Assembly (NCBI RefSeq): GCF_004519305.1 | Contig: NZ_SOZA01000002.1 | Location: forward strand, 1-64,000 | Length of the DNA: 64,000 nt | Source of the DNA: Pseudomonas sp. RIT623 | GTDB taxonomy: Bacteria > Pseudomonadota > Gammaproteobacteria > Pseudomonadales > Pseudomonadaceae | Reading direction: 5' to 3' | Part shown: in pieces, positions 8,935 through 17,618 of the stretch | Layout of the letters: each line of letters begins with the position of its first letter | How positions within the stretch are numbered: position 1 is the first letter of the stretch | Program-made: the position numbers and the translations under genes | The notes under the pieces: generated by a model | Told to the model about the DNA's origin: nothing | Databases searched by the model: none | What the model saw: the letters and a program-made list of their open reading frames with translations, nothing else

Positions 8935-9842
8935 TTGCCCGCCCCAACCATCGCCAGTGCCAGGTAAAACACAGCGAAAGACAGCTGGTCCCTGGGCCTG
9001 CGTCGGCACTGCCTGCCCTTGCACGCCAGCCTCAACAGCGCGCCGCGATCCAAGCGCCGCCATTGTTTGACAAAAGGATCGTCAGCCAACCCGACCAGCC
9101 GGGCGATCAGACGTGACTGCCCCAACCACCAGCCATTGAGCACCTTGGCCAGGCGCGTCTTGTAAGCACTGATTCCGCTGTTTACACCAACCTGGTTGCT
9201 GGCATGTTGTCGGTAGCGCATGAGCGGCTGGTCGTCTATATGCCAGCGAAAGCCATTTGCCCTGGCGAAGGCATAGATGTACCAGTCATGCAGGCTGACC
9301 CGATGCAAGTCTTCGCCTTGGCTGCGCAGGTTCGCCTGCAACGCTTTCATCAGGTCGCGATCAAGCAGGTAAGTGCAGCCAGGCCCGGCTGCCTCGAATA
9401 AATGGTCGTGGGCGACTTGAGGCTGCGACTTCCTGACAATCCGCTCGCGGCCATCAGGCCAGAATGCCAGAACGTCCGATGAAAAACCGTGAACGGGCTG
9501 TTGCTGTAAAACCTCACAGCCGCGCGCCAGCTTGCCATCAAGCCAGATATCATCCTGGTCGGCCAAGGCGAAGAAATCATGATCGTCTGCTGCCGCGGCC
9601 TCGATCAACCTGAAGAAATTCGGGGCCGCGCCACCAAAACGCAAACCGTGAGGCAGCACCTTGACGCGCGGCTCGGTCCGCGCGAGCTCGTCGACCCAGG
9701 CTTCGGTGCCATCGCTGGAGCAATCGACACTGACCAGCAAGGTCACTGACACGCCGCGCTGCTCGAGGATGGAGCGCACCTGTTCCTCGATGAATGCGCG
9801 GCCATTATAGGCGGCGAGCAGGACTAGACATCTCGGTGTCAT
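8931..9842 (-). CDS. Glycosyltransferase family 2 (O-antigen)
   Basis: The 303-residue protein is a GT-A-fold glycosyltransferase. It begins CLVLLAAYNGRAFIEEQVRSI, has the SSDGT nucleotide-binding motif and the FALADQDDIW metal-binding stretch that is characteristic of rhamnosyltransferases of the RfbN/WbbL-like group. No membrane segments are evident, so it is probably a peripheral inner-membrane enzyme that adds one sugar to the undecaprenyl-linked repeat. Rhamnose as donor is suggested by the DQDD signature and the rml genes, but is not proven. Confidence 0.88.
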   Translation of the reverse strand: MTPRCLVLLAAYNGRAFIEEQVRSILEQRGVSVTLLVSVDCSSDGTEAWVDELARTEPRVKVLPHGLRFGGAAPNFFRLIEAAAADDHDFFALADQDDIWLDGKLARGCEVLQQQPVHGFSSDVLAFWPDGRERIVRKSQPQVAHDHLFEAAGPGCTYLLDRDLMKALQANLRSQGEDLHRVSLHDWYIYAFARANGFRWHIDDQPLMRYRQHASNQVGVNSGISAYKTRLAKVLNGWWLGQSRLIARLVGLADDPFVKQWRRLDRGALLRLACKGRQCRRRPRDQLSFAVFYLALAMVGAGK

Positions 9843-9968
9843 TGCGATTCACGCCCCCGTTCAGGAGCCCCTTCTAGCAGTCGGTTCAACATTACCTATC
9901 CACAACACTTGGAAATGACTTATCTGCAGAGCACAGCCGCAGGATCATGACAGCCGCCATTTTCGGCA

Positions 9969-10919
9969 TCACTGGAAGCGCCCTTTACCCATGCGCTTTC
10001 GCACCCCATCCGCCACCGCACCGAGCAACAGGCGCAGGGCAGAAGCACGCTTGGCTGAATACCACGAATAGCAACCCAGGTAATAAGGGACCTTGAATAC
10101 CAGTTGCAGCCTTGTCGAAACCGAGAGCGAGCTCCATAAAGCCAGAAACACGGCGTTGCGCACGATGAAGTAGTTCCTGAAGTCCGAGTGCAGCAACACG
10201 CGCCGCCCCAGCAGGGTGACGAACTCATCACCGATACTGTGTTTCATCGTCACCGACGGGACAAGGTAACACCCATAGCCTGCCAGCGCGGCCCGTTCGC
10301 CCCACTCGATATCGACGAAGTCGATGAACAGATTGTCCTGCATGCCGCCAATGCGTTCGAGCACCGACAGGCGGATCAGCGAACCCGAGGCGATGATATA
10401 GGTGGAACGTACTGGCTCCATCGCGGCAAGGTCGATTGCTGTCTTGCGCGGGCCAAACAGGCCAGACACGATGGCTGGAGCCGGGTCACCTGTCTTGTCA
10501 TCGACGAAAACCGGCCCGACTGCTGCAACCTCGTTACCGGCCTCAATCAGACGCGCTTCATGCTGCAAAAGCCGCGACACGGTTTCAGGCTCGAGTTCGC
10601 TGTCCTGATCCATCAGCAACACATGGCTCAAACCGTCATGCCTGGCCAAGTCGATGCCACGATTATGGGCAGTCGCGATCCCGAGGTTGTCGTTCAAGGG
10701 GTGGTAGCTAACGCCGGAAGCGTCCAGGAGCACTCCGTAATCGTCGCGTCGCCCGCCCGGGGTGTTGTCGATGACATACACCACTTCGACCTGCCCAACG
10801 ACACTCGTGATAAGCCGTTTCAACAGACCAAGATCAGGTCGATACAGCACCACGACAGCGCCAACACCCCGGACGGCGGCTTGGTCACGCGGTTCGCTGA
10901 CTAGTTGCACCATACTCAT
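9969..10919 (-). CDS. Glycosyltransferase family 2, RfbF-like rhamnosyltransferase
   Basis: The 316-residue protein has the RfbF-type GT2 layout: GAVVVLYRPDLGLLKRLI, the VIDNT motif, NLGIATAHNRGIDLA and the LLMDQDSELEPE metal-binding motif. These match bacterial rhamnosyltransferases closely. I chose the ATG at 10919, one base after the stop of the upstream GT4 gene, with GAGGCGG six bases before it; the open frame continues to 10976 but inside the upstream gene. A 126-base spacer to the next glycosyltransferase (9843-9968) contains no recognised gene. Confidence 0.88.
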   Translation of the reverse strand: MSMVQLVSEPRDQAAVRGVGAVVVLYRPDLGLLKRLITSVVGQVEVVYVIDNTPGGRRDDYGVLLDASGVSYHPLNDNLGIATAHNRGIDLARHDGLSHVLLMDQDSELEPETVSRLLQHEARLIEAGNEVAAVGPVFVDDKTGDPAPAIVSGLFGPRKTAIDLAAMEPVRSTYIIASGSLIRLSVLERIGGMQDNLFIDFVDIEWGERAALAGYGCYLVPSVTMKHSIGDEFVTLLGRRVLLHSDFRNYFIVRNAVFLALWSSLSVSTRLQLVFKVPYYLGCYSWYSAKRASALRLLLGAVADGVRKRMGKGRFQ

Positions 10920-10920
10920 G

Positions 10921-11979
10921 TCAGGCCGCCTCAGCAAAATAAGAGAGCATTTTTCGCGAGATCCGGGCCCAGTCATACTCGACGACCACTTCTGCGGCGC
11001 GCGCCCTCATCGTCTGTCGCTGGGCTGGCTGCATATCGAGGTAACACTCGAGGCCCGCGACGATGACATCGGTATTCACCTGCTGCACGCAGATCGCAGC
11101 GCCTTCACGCGCCGGGCCGTAATTGGAAATCACCACACAACCGCTGGCCATGGCCTCAAGGCATGGGTAGTGAAAGCCACCATCCTGCAAAAGCCCTGTG
11201 GCAACAAAGACATCGGCCTGCCGATAGAACGACGCCAATGCCTGGTCGCCATGGGGCTGGGAAAGCCGCACGAACCCATGCGACGCCAGATCGATCCCGT
11301 CAGGCAGTTCGAACGCGATATTCAGCACCAGATTGCGACCCGTCGCCTGCCGCACGCGCTGCACCGCATCGATGATTTCCCGGGTGCCCTTCCAGGCGAG
11401 CTTGCGCCCAATGCAACCGACCACAATCTCATCCTTGGCAGCTTGACGTGGCTGATGCACATACACCCCAAGATCAATACCAGGCTCAACGACGCGATCG
11501 GCCTTGAGCAACTTGTAGTTGCGGTATATCGCGCCGTTGACCACCTTGTGCACAGGCAGGAAATAACTGAAGCCGGCAAGTGCCCGCGAAATCAAAGCCC
11601 CAGGCGTGCGCCCTGGGAAAAACTCCGGCTCGTAGGCCTGGATGTAGTACCAGGCTTTGCCGGTGCCCAGGGCTCCCAACCAGATGGGAAAGGCTGTCAG
11701 GCAGAAATTGGCAAGGAACACGTCGAAACGCCGACGATTGCGCAGCACGAAGTACAGCATGCCCAGCAGATTGAACAACCCACGTAACACCGGCACGTTG
11801 GGGCATGGGCTGCGGTACGTCTCGATCTTCGCCCGGGTCGGGTAATAAGGCTCGTTGATGGCCTGCGAGGCGAAAAACACCACCTCGTGCCCTTGCGCAA
11901 GAAAATCATCGGCCAAGCGGGACAACACCCGCATACCACCGGCGGCCGAAAAGCCCAATACAGGTATCGCTACTTTCAT
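10921..11979 (-). CDS. Glycosyltransferase family 4 (GT-B fold, WsaF-like)
   Basis: The 352-residue protein has a GT-B fold. Near its start is GFSAAGGMRVLSRLADDFLAQGH, in the middle YYIQAYEPEFFPG, a segment characteristic of WsaF-like rhamnosyltransferases, and in the C-terminal half the donor-binding GCIGRKLAWKG and the YPCLEAMASGCVVISN motif with the conserved glutamate. It likely transfers rhamnose or a related deoxysugar in the repeat unit; the donor is inferred. I use ATG 11979 with GGAA upstream rather than the TTG at 11991. It follows wzx by 15 bases. Confidence 0.87.
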   Translation of the reverse strand: MKVAIPVLGFSAAGGMRVLSRLADDFLAQGHEVVFFASQAINEPYYPTRAKIETYRSPCPNVPVLRGLFNLLGMLYFVLRNRRRFDVFLANFCLTAFPIWLGALGTGKAWYYIQAYEPEFFPGRTPGALISRALAGFSYFLPVHKVVNGAIYRNYKLLKADRVVEPGIDLGVYVHQPRQAAKDEIVVGCIGRKLAWKGTREIIDAVQRVRQATGRNLVLNIAFELPDGIDLASHGFVRLSQPHGDQALASFYRQADVFVATGLLQDGGFHYPCLEAMASGCVVISNYGPAREGAAICVQQVNTDVIVAGLECYLDMQPAQRQTMRARAAEVVVEYDWARISRKMLSYFAEAA

Positions 11980-11994
11980 GATGCGTTCCAATAC

Positions 11995-13275
11995 TCAGGC
12001 CTGACCGTCAACAGGTTTCGTTCGGTGCGACGCCCTGAGCACGAATGCGACGCTCACCACCATGAAGACCCAGTAGATCAGGTAGTTCAATGCATAGGCC
12101 TTGACTACCCCCTGCAAGCCATCACTACCCGTAAACCAGACGGTCAGCCCGTAAAAAAGTGCAGCGAAAATAATCTCGCTGACGATATAAAGCTTGAACA
12201 TCGCCTTGCCCAGCATGACGAAAGCGAAAAGCCAACTGCCAATTTTCAATACATCGCCCAGCAACTGCCAGGCGAACAAATCACGCATCGGCAGGAAGTC
12301 CGGCGTGAACAGCACATGGATGATGAAATCGCGCAGCACATAGACAATCAGTGAACCCACTGCCGCCACAGGAAGGATCAGCGCATAACCGCTGCGGATC
12401 TCACCGAAGATCGCCCGCGCGCCCTTCAACTCCGACAAGCGTGGCAAATAATAGACGCTCAAGGTCATGGTGACGATCATCAGGTAGGCACTGCTCAAGC
12501 GCCACATGGCCTCCCAGTAACCGGCCGCATCGATGCCAAAACGGTGGGTCAGGTGGTTTCGAATCAACACCTGGGCAACCGGAAGGCAGATTGCCGTGGT
12601 CACGGCCATGGCTGCGAACTTGGACAGGTCGAGCAGGATTGCCGGCTGCCAGCGACCGAACAGCAGGTGCATCGTAAACCAGGAGGCTCTCCGACAGACA
12701 ACGACAGTAGCGAAGAAAATCACCGCCTGACCAATACCGATAGACAACAACGCTCCATACAAGCCGAACTGAAAGGCCAGCCAACTGGTCAGTAGCAGCG
12801 AAATCAAACTACCGGCGATGTTGGCAATGACATAACGCCCCACCTCCTTGCGGCCATTGAGAATGGCCAGCAAAAGCGCATTGAGGGTGAAGAACAGCAG
12901 CGAACAGGCCACGGCGATGAACACACCGTAGAAGCCCTCATCGTGCAGAAAATACGCCGCCAATTGCCGGCTGAACACACCCACCAACAACGCGGTAAGC
13001 AAAGAGCCCGACGCAGCCAATGCCGTGGCCGACTGCCAGACCTTTGACTGCCTTTGCGGGTCGTCGGCGTACTCTGCCGTGTACTTGGTAACGCCGGTAT
13101 TTACCGCCCCGCTCGACAGCGTGGTGATCATCGTCAGCGCATTCTGCAACTGGCCAATGGCAGCGTAGCCGGACGGCCCAACATACACAGCCAGTACTTT
13201 GTTCAGGACGAACATGCTGAGCGTCTTCACCAACACGGCAATGCCGTTCAGCAGACTGGTCCGGACCAATGACAT
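11995..13275 (-). CDS. wzx: O-antigen flippase Wzx
   Basis: The 426-residue protein has about 12 predicted membrane segments with few long loops, and the N-terminus [41 protein letters not shown] arrangement (quoted in part) found in polysaccharide-biosynthesis flippases of the MOP superfamily. It would flip the undecaprenyl-linked repeat unit to the periplasm. Its ATG overlaps the aminotransferase stop by one base (TGATG). A Wzx indicates a Wzx/Wzy-dependent pathway, but no Wzy polymerase or Wzz chain-length regulator is visible in the window. Confidence 0.9.
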   Translation of the reverse strand: MSLVRTSLLNGIAVLVKTLSMFVLNKVLAVYVGPSGYAAIGQLQNALTMITTLSSGAVNTGVTKYTAEYADDPQRQSKVWQSATALAASGSLLTALLVGVFSRQLAAYFLHDEGFYGVFIAVACSLLFFTLNALLLAILNGRKEVGRYVIANIAGSLISLLLTSWLAFQFGLYGALLSIGIGQAVIFFATVVVCRRASWFTMHLLFGRWQPAILLDLSKFAAMAVTTAICLPVAQVLIRNHLTHRFGIDAAGYWEAMWRLSSAYLMIVTMTLSVYYLPRLSELKGARAIFGEIRSGYALILPVAAVGSLIVYVLRDFIIHVLFTPDFLPMRDLFAWQLLGDVLKIGSWLFAFVMLGKAMFKLYIVSEIIFAALFYGLTVWFTGSDGLQGVVKAYALNYLIYWVFMVVSVAFVLRASHRTKPVDGQA

Positions 13276-14390
13276 CAGCCACTTACCACCGGCCGAAACG
13301 CATTGCAGGCCGCAATGACGCTGTCAACCTCCCGCTCGGTAAGCGTCGGCCCCATCGGCAGGCTCAACACCTCTTCATGCAAACGCTCGGTGAGCTCAAA
13401 CGACAAAGCGTTGAGTTCCGGATAGGCCGCTTGCCGATGCGGCGGAATCGGGTAGTGGATCAAGGTCTGCACGCCCTGCTTGGCCAGGTGCTCTTGCAGC
13501 GCCGCGCGCTGGGCTGTGCGTACCACGAAAAGATGCCAGACATGCTGTCCGGGCTGACCTGCGTCCGGCAGAAGGATATGGGCGTTATCAATACCTGAAA
13601 GATAGCGCTGGGCAACCGCTTGCCGCTGCTCGGTCTCTTTGTCCAGGTAAGGCAGCTTGACTCGCAGCATCGCGGCCTGCATCTCATCCAGACGACTGTT
13701 CACGCCTTGATGGATATTCTGATACTTGGCGTGCGAACCATAGTTGCGCAACGCCTTCAAGGTCGTGGCAAGCGCTTCGTCATTGGTGGTCACCGCGCCA
13801 GCATCACCCAAGGCGCCAAAGTTCTTGCCTGGATAGAAGCTGAACCCGGAAGCATCACCCCAGGCCCCCGAACGTCGGCCCTGCAACTGGGCACCATGGG
13901 ATTGAGCGGAGTCCTCCAGTACCAGCAGGCTGTGCTCCTGCGCGAACCGCATGATCGGCGCCATATCAACCAGGCGACCATAGAGGTGAACCGGCAAAAT
14001 CACACGGGTTCGTGGCGTCAAAGACTTGCGCAGGCCATCGACATCGATATTGAGGCTGCGCTCATCAGGTTCGACCAAAACCGGAACCAGATCATTCTCG
14101 GTAATTGCCAGGATACTGGCGATATAGGTGTTGGCCGGCACCAGCACTTCATCCCCCGCCGACAGCTTGCCCATCACCTTCCAGGCACGCAGGGTCAGAC
14201 TCAGGGCATCCAGGCCGTTGGCCACGCCTATGCAGTGCGTCGTGCCACAGTGCTGGGCGAATGCCGACTCGAATTGGGCCAGTTGCTCACCCATGATGTA
14301 CCAACCGGAATCGATGACATCGGTGCACGCCTTGATCAGGGCCTCTCGGTACTGAGCGTTGATCGCATGGAGATCAAGAAACTTAATCAT
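13275..14390 (-). CDS. fdtB: DegT/DnrJ/EryC1 aminotransferase, FdtB/QdtB type
   Basis: The 371-residue PLP enzyme belongs to the sugar aminotransferase family. The PLP lysine is Lys189 in [17 protein letters not shown], and [13 protein letters not shown] carries the cofactor-binding Asp. It opens with [20 protein letters not shown]. Family members FdtB and QdtB aminate dTDP-3-keto-6-deoxyhexose at C3. That fits the FdtA/QdtA-like ketoisomerase domain encoded just upstream (14571-15551), giving dTDP-3-amino-3,6-dideoxy-galactose or -glucose. The symbol is used in the broad sense; the galacto/gluco choice is undecided. A 180-base AT-rich spacer separates it from the fusion gene. Confidence 0.88.
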   Translation of the reverse strand: MIKFLDLHAINAQYREALIKACTDVIDSGWYIMGEQLAQFESAFAQHCGTTHCIGVANGLDALSLTLRAWKVMGKLSAGDEVLVPANTYIASILAITENDLVPVLVEPDERSLNIDVDGLRKSLTPRTRVILPVHLYGRLVDMAPIMRFAQEHSLLVLEDSAQSHGAQLQGRRSGAWGDASGFSFYPGKNFGALGDAGAVTTNDEALATTLKALRNYGSHAKYQNIHQGVNSRLDEMQAAMLRVKLPYLDKETEQRQAVAQRYLSGIDNAHILLPDAGQPGQHVWHLFVVRTAQRAALQEHLAKQGVQTLIHYPIPPHRQAAYPELNALSFELTERLHEEVLSLPMGPTLTEREVDSVIAACNAFRPVVSG

Positions 14391-14570
14391 ATTAAACTTA
14401 CCTTCGTGGCGAGCATTTGCATGACACGCATTAAAACCTTATTTGAGCTACTGTTTACTCAGGAAGTGGCTGAGTGCAAAAATCTCAGCGTCTGCACAAC
14501 GCAGTTGGAGCACTCCGCAAACAGAAAGTAATAAACGATTGTTTCATGAGCCGCGCCACGCCTTAAAAAA

Positions 14571-15551
14571 TCAGAACTTCTGAACTAACGCCTTGAAGTG
14601 CGCATAATCGCGAATGTAATCATTTTCATCGTAATAGGAATCCGCAAGCACAAGCAGCACGCAGTCGACGCTGAAATCATGCATTTCATGCCAGACCATG
14701 GGTGGGATATAGATACCCTTGTCGGCGGCATCCAGCCAGTGTTCCGTCCGAGTGACCCCATCATCCATCAGCATACGACAACGGCCTGACACGCATACCG
14801 CCAATTGCTTTAACTGATGATGGGCATGGAACCCTCGCGATACTCCTGGCTTGGTATCGGTTAGATAATAGGCACGCTGGATGCCAAAGGGCACGTTGTC
14901 GTGCCCCTGCAACGCAACCAATGAACCACGCTCATCGCCTTTCCTAACAAACTGGAACAGCTCGGAATGTGGCGGAAGCGACGGTGTGCCAAATACGCTC
15001 ATGAGCTGTGTATAGCTCGGCGCCTGCCGATCCTTTTCACTGACCGTCAGACCTTCCTGGACAGGCCAGACAATCGCCAGGTCCGGATCATCCCAACGGA
15101 TGCTACCTTCGCTTTCCTTGTGATAGATATCGGTGGTCTGATAAAGGAAATGCGTATTGTCCTCCAGCGCCACAAAGCCATGAGCAAACCCTTCGGGAAT
15201 CCACAACATGTGGTTGTTTCGGGCATTGAGCTCTACACCCACCCACTGCCCTGCCGTTGGCGATCCCGGGCGAATGTCGACGGCAACGTCGAACGCCGCA
15301 CCTTGGGTCACCCTCACCAGCTTGCCCTGGGCATGGGGCCCATGCTGAAAATGCAAGCCTCGAAGGACACCTTTTTTCGAGACAGAATGGTTACCCTGAA
15401 CAAAGGGCCGCGGAACAGGCAAACCTAACTTGCCAAGCTCCGCATGGAAGCGCGGTTCATTGAAAGACTCCATGAACCACCCCCGATCATCGGCGTACAC
15501 CACGGGCTCGATCAATACGACATCGGGAATGGACAACTGAGTTAACTTCAT
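14571..15551 (-). CDS. Fusion of RmlC (3,5-epimerase) and FdtA/QdtA-like 3,4-ketoisomerase
   Basis: The 326-residue protein has two cupin enzymes in tandem. Residues 1-185 align with RmlC: RGLHFQ (catalytic His67), QGKLVR (Lys77), FLYQTTD (Tyr137) and SEKDRQ (Asp174) are all kept. Residues 195-326 match the FdtA/QdtA 3,4-ketoisomerases: RGSLVAL, RGFHAHHQLKQ with the active-site His242 and His244, MDDG, and PPMVWHEMHDFS. Both halves act on dTDP-4-keto-6-deoxyglucose, the first toward L-rhamnose, the second toward 3-amino sugars. The frame is continuous with no stop or frameshift between the halves. It is the first gene of the O-antigen cluster. Family matches are from memory; dual activity is inferred from retained residues. 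Confidence 0.9.
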   Translation of the reverse strand: MKLTQLSIPDVVLIEPVVYADDRGWFMESFNEPRFHAELGKLGLPVPRPFVQGNHSVSKKGVLRGLHFQHGPHAQGKLVRVTQGAAFDVAVDIRPGSPTAGQWVGVELNARNNHMLWIPEGFAHGFVALEDNTHFLYQTTDIYHKESEGSIRWDDPDLAIVWPVQEGLTVSEKDRQAPSYTQLMSVFGTPSLPPHSELFQFVRKGDERGSLVALQGHDNVPFGIQRAYYLTDTKPGVSRGFHAHHQLKQLAVCVSGRCRMLMDDGVTRTEHWLDAADKGIYIPPMVWHEMHDFSVDCVLLVLADSYYDENDYIRDYAHFKALVQKF

Positions 15552-15737
15552 GAGCAGCCTATTACTGTGGAGTGGCTACAGCACATTCAATCCAACATTC
15601 AGCGCTCATCCGAGCCGCCGATCACCGGGCTTGACCTGTACTGCAGCGATTCAGCCATGCGGAACTGGCCATCCACCACACCTAGCTGGAACATTCAGCC
15701 CGGAGCGTGAAATGCGCCATTCGAAAGGGCGCTATTT

Positions 15738-15763
15738 AAGCACAGTTAGGCCGAACTGTGCTT
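15738..15763 (-). terminator. Perfect 10-bp hairpin downstream of the MBL gene
   Basis: AAGCACAGTT and AACTGTGCTT pair perfectly around a six-base loop. It lies 47 bases beyond the stop of the metallo-hydrolase gene and about 190 bases before the O-antigen operon. Read on the minus strand it is followed by AAATAG rather than a U-run, so it may be a weak terminator or a protein-binding palindrome. Confidence 0.45.
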
Positions 15764-15809
15764 GCCGACACGCGCGAAACGGCAGCCCCGAATGCTGTGC
15801 GCAGCCCCA

Positions 15810-17234
15810 CTAACCAATCGACACCAGCATCCCCGCGTCTTGCGCCCGTCGCTCCAGCACCCCGGCCAAGGCCAGCTTGGCCCCCTGCTCGCCATGCACC
15901 AGCACCACCCGCCTCGCCGGCTGCTCGCGACATAGCGCGAACCTGACCAGCCCCTCTTGGTCCGCATACCCCGAATACCCCTCGAGCGTCACCACCTTCG
16001 CCCGAATGTCATACATCCGCCCATCCAGGTCGATCTGGACAAAGCCTTCAGCCCCTTCACTGGCCTGAATCACCGCACCAGGCGTGCCCTTGGCCTGATA
16101 GCCCACGAACAGCACCTCATGCCGAGGATCGCCGAGCATCGCCTTGAGATAATTGACGATTCGTCCACCGGAGCACATGCCATTGCCGGCAATCACGATA
16201 GCCGGGCGCCCGGTGCTTTTCAGGTAGTTCACCACCTGCTGGTGGCGCGCATGGCTATCGATGCTGACCAGTTGGCGAAAGCCCAGCGGATCGCGCCCTC
16301 GAGCCACTCGATCCCTGGCCTCCTGGCGCCAGTACTGATGTAAATCCCGGTACACGTCGGTGATACGCCTGGCCAATGGCGAATCAAGGATGATCGGCAA
16401 CCGCGACCAGTCAGGGAAGTCACCTCGCGCCTTGTCGGCCGGCTGGTTCAGCAAGGCTTTGTGATAAAGAATATCTTCGATCTCGCACAACAGCTCCTGG
16501 GTACGCCCCAGGCTGAATGCAGGAATCAAAATCGTCCCCTCGTCGGCAAGGGCGCGCTCAATGACCTGCTCGAGCCGCTGACGACGCTGACTGCGGTCGG
16601 CATGCAGACGATCGCCATAGGTGCTCTCCAGCACCAGCAGGTCGGCGCGCTCCGGCGGCACCACTGGGCGCAACAGGGGATTCTGCGCCGCCCCAAGATC
16701 ACCGGAGAACACGATGCGCAGAGCACTCTCGGCGCCCTTCACATCACATTCGACATAGGCGGAACCGAGCAGGTGCCCCGCACGCTGCAGCCGTATTGCA
16801 CAGCGTAGCGAAGGCTCGTCGATCAGCACCTGCCAGTGATCGAATGGCAATGGGACGATACGCTGCCGCACAAATGCCACATAGCGGGCAACCTCGGCAG
16901 GCTCGCTACTGATCGCGAGCCGATAGGCATCTTCAAGCACCAGCGGCAACAATTGCGCCGAAGGCTCGCTGCAGTAGATCGGGCCACGAAAGCCCGCCGC
17001 GAACAGCGCAGGAATGCGCCCGACATGGTCCAGATGTACATGGGTAACGATGAGCGCTTGAACGCCCGCGACGTCGAAATCAATCGCCGCGGACACCGAG
17101 CCCGCCCCGTCAGCCATGCCCTGTTCCAGGCCACAGTCGATCAATAGACTGGTCGCGGGATCAAGATGCAGCTGGTGACACGAGCCGGTGACACCACGGC
17201 TGCCGCCATGATGAGAAAGGAAGGGGTAGGTCAT
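15810..17234 (-). CDS. MBL-fold beta-CASP RNA-processing-type hydrolase
   Basis: The 474-residue protein has the metallo-beta-lactamase zinc motif HVHLDH at 65-70, GHLLGS (His154), SGDLG (Asp179), then the beta-CASP domain with ESTYGD (Glu203), AGNGMCSGGRI (349-359) and VHGE (His447). This is the layout of RNA endonuclease-like members related to CPSF73 and TTHA0252. The motif-B position, usually SAHAD, reads SGYADQ, with Tyr423 in place of His. The protein is cytoplasmic, with no signal peptide. It lies between lapA and the O-antigen operon with its own spacer; substrate unknown. Confidence 0.87.
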   Translation of the reverse strand: MTYPFLSHHGGSRGVTGSCHQLHLDPATSLLIDCGLEQGMADGAGSVSAAIDFDVAGVQALIVTHVHLDHVGRIPALFAAGFRGPIYCSEPSAQLLPLVLEDAYRLAISSEPAEVARYVAFVRQRIVPLPFDHWQVLIDEPSLRCAIRLQRAGHLLGSAYVECDVKGAESALRIVFSGDLGAAQNPLLRPVVPPERADLLVLESTYGDRLHADRSQRRQRLEQVIERALADEGTILIPAFSLGRTQELLCEIEDILYHKALLNQPADKARGDFPDWSRLPIILDSPLARRITDVYRDLHQYWRQEARDRVARGRDPLGFRQLVSIDSHARHQQVVNYLKSTGRPAIVIAGNGMCSGGRIVNYLKAMLGDPRHEVLFVGYQAKGTPGAVIQASEGAEGFVQIDLDGRMYDIRAKVVTLEGYSGYADQEGLVRFALCREQPARRVVLVHGEQGAKLALAGVLERRAQDAGMLVSIG

Positions 17235-17334
17235 TGCGCCAAAGCCTTGAGTCAGGGGAAAGAGCGCCTTATTAAGTCACCCCCTCAACCACCAACACAG
17301 CGCGCAAAGCCCACACCTGGAGTGAGAAACGTCC

Positions 17335-17598
17335 TTAATGTCCGGCCAAGGCATCCTTGCGGGCACTGGCGCGAATCTTGCGCTTGCCGCGCATCAGGCC
17401 ATACGCCCCCAACAGTGGGCCTACCGCCAAGCCCAGTACCAGCGCCGCGAGCACCAGCACCGCCAGCGGTACCGCCGGGGCCGACCAGCCAAACAACACC
17501 AGGGAAACGGCCTGTTGATTTTCCAGGACGAAGAACAGCACTACTGCCGCCAACAGCAGCACGAACAGCGCCAGCAAGGCGCGCTTGAGGTTACGCAT
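17335..17598 (-). CDS. lapA: LapA-domain inner-membrane protein
   Basis: The 87-residue protein has two membrane segments (about 8-27 and 41-66) and the FFVLENQQAVSLVLFGW signature of the LapA/DUF1049 family, followed by a basic tail. Family members work with LapB in controlling lipopolysaccharide assembly through LpxC stability in enterobacteria; that role in Pseudomonas is inference. It lies 20 bases after ihfB, the same arrangement as in many pseudomonads, and next to the O-antigen region. Confidence 0.88.
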   Translation of the reverse strand: MRNLKRALLALFVLLLAAVVLFFVLENQQAVSLVLFGWSAPAVPLAVLVLAALVLGLAVGPLLGAYGLMRGKRKIRASARKDALAGH

Positions 17599-17618
17599 CG
17601 GATCGCTCCTTGAATGAC

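Noticed and set aside
8935..9063. Extended start of the epimerase/reductase
   Set aside because: It overlaps the upstream glycosyltransferase for over 100 bases and precedes the Rossmann motif with non-conserved sequence; the ATGA overlap start is normal for this operon.
15552..15809. JUMPstart/ops element upstream of the O-antigen operon
   Set aside because: I looked for GGCGGTAG on the minus strand. Only a weak resemblance (GTGCTGTAGCCACTCC) occurs, which does not hold the ops core.
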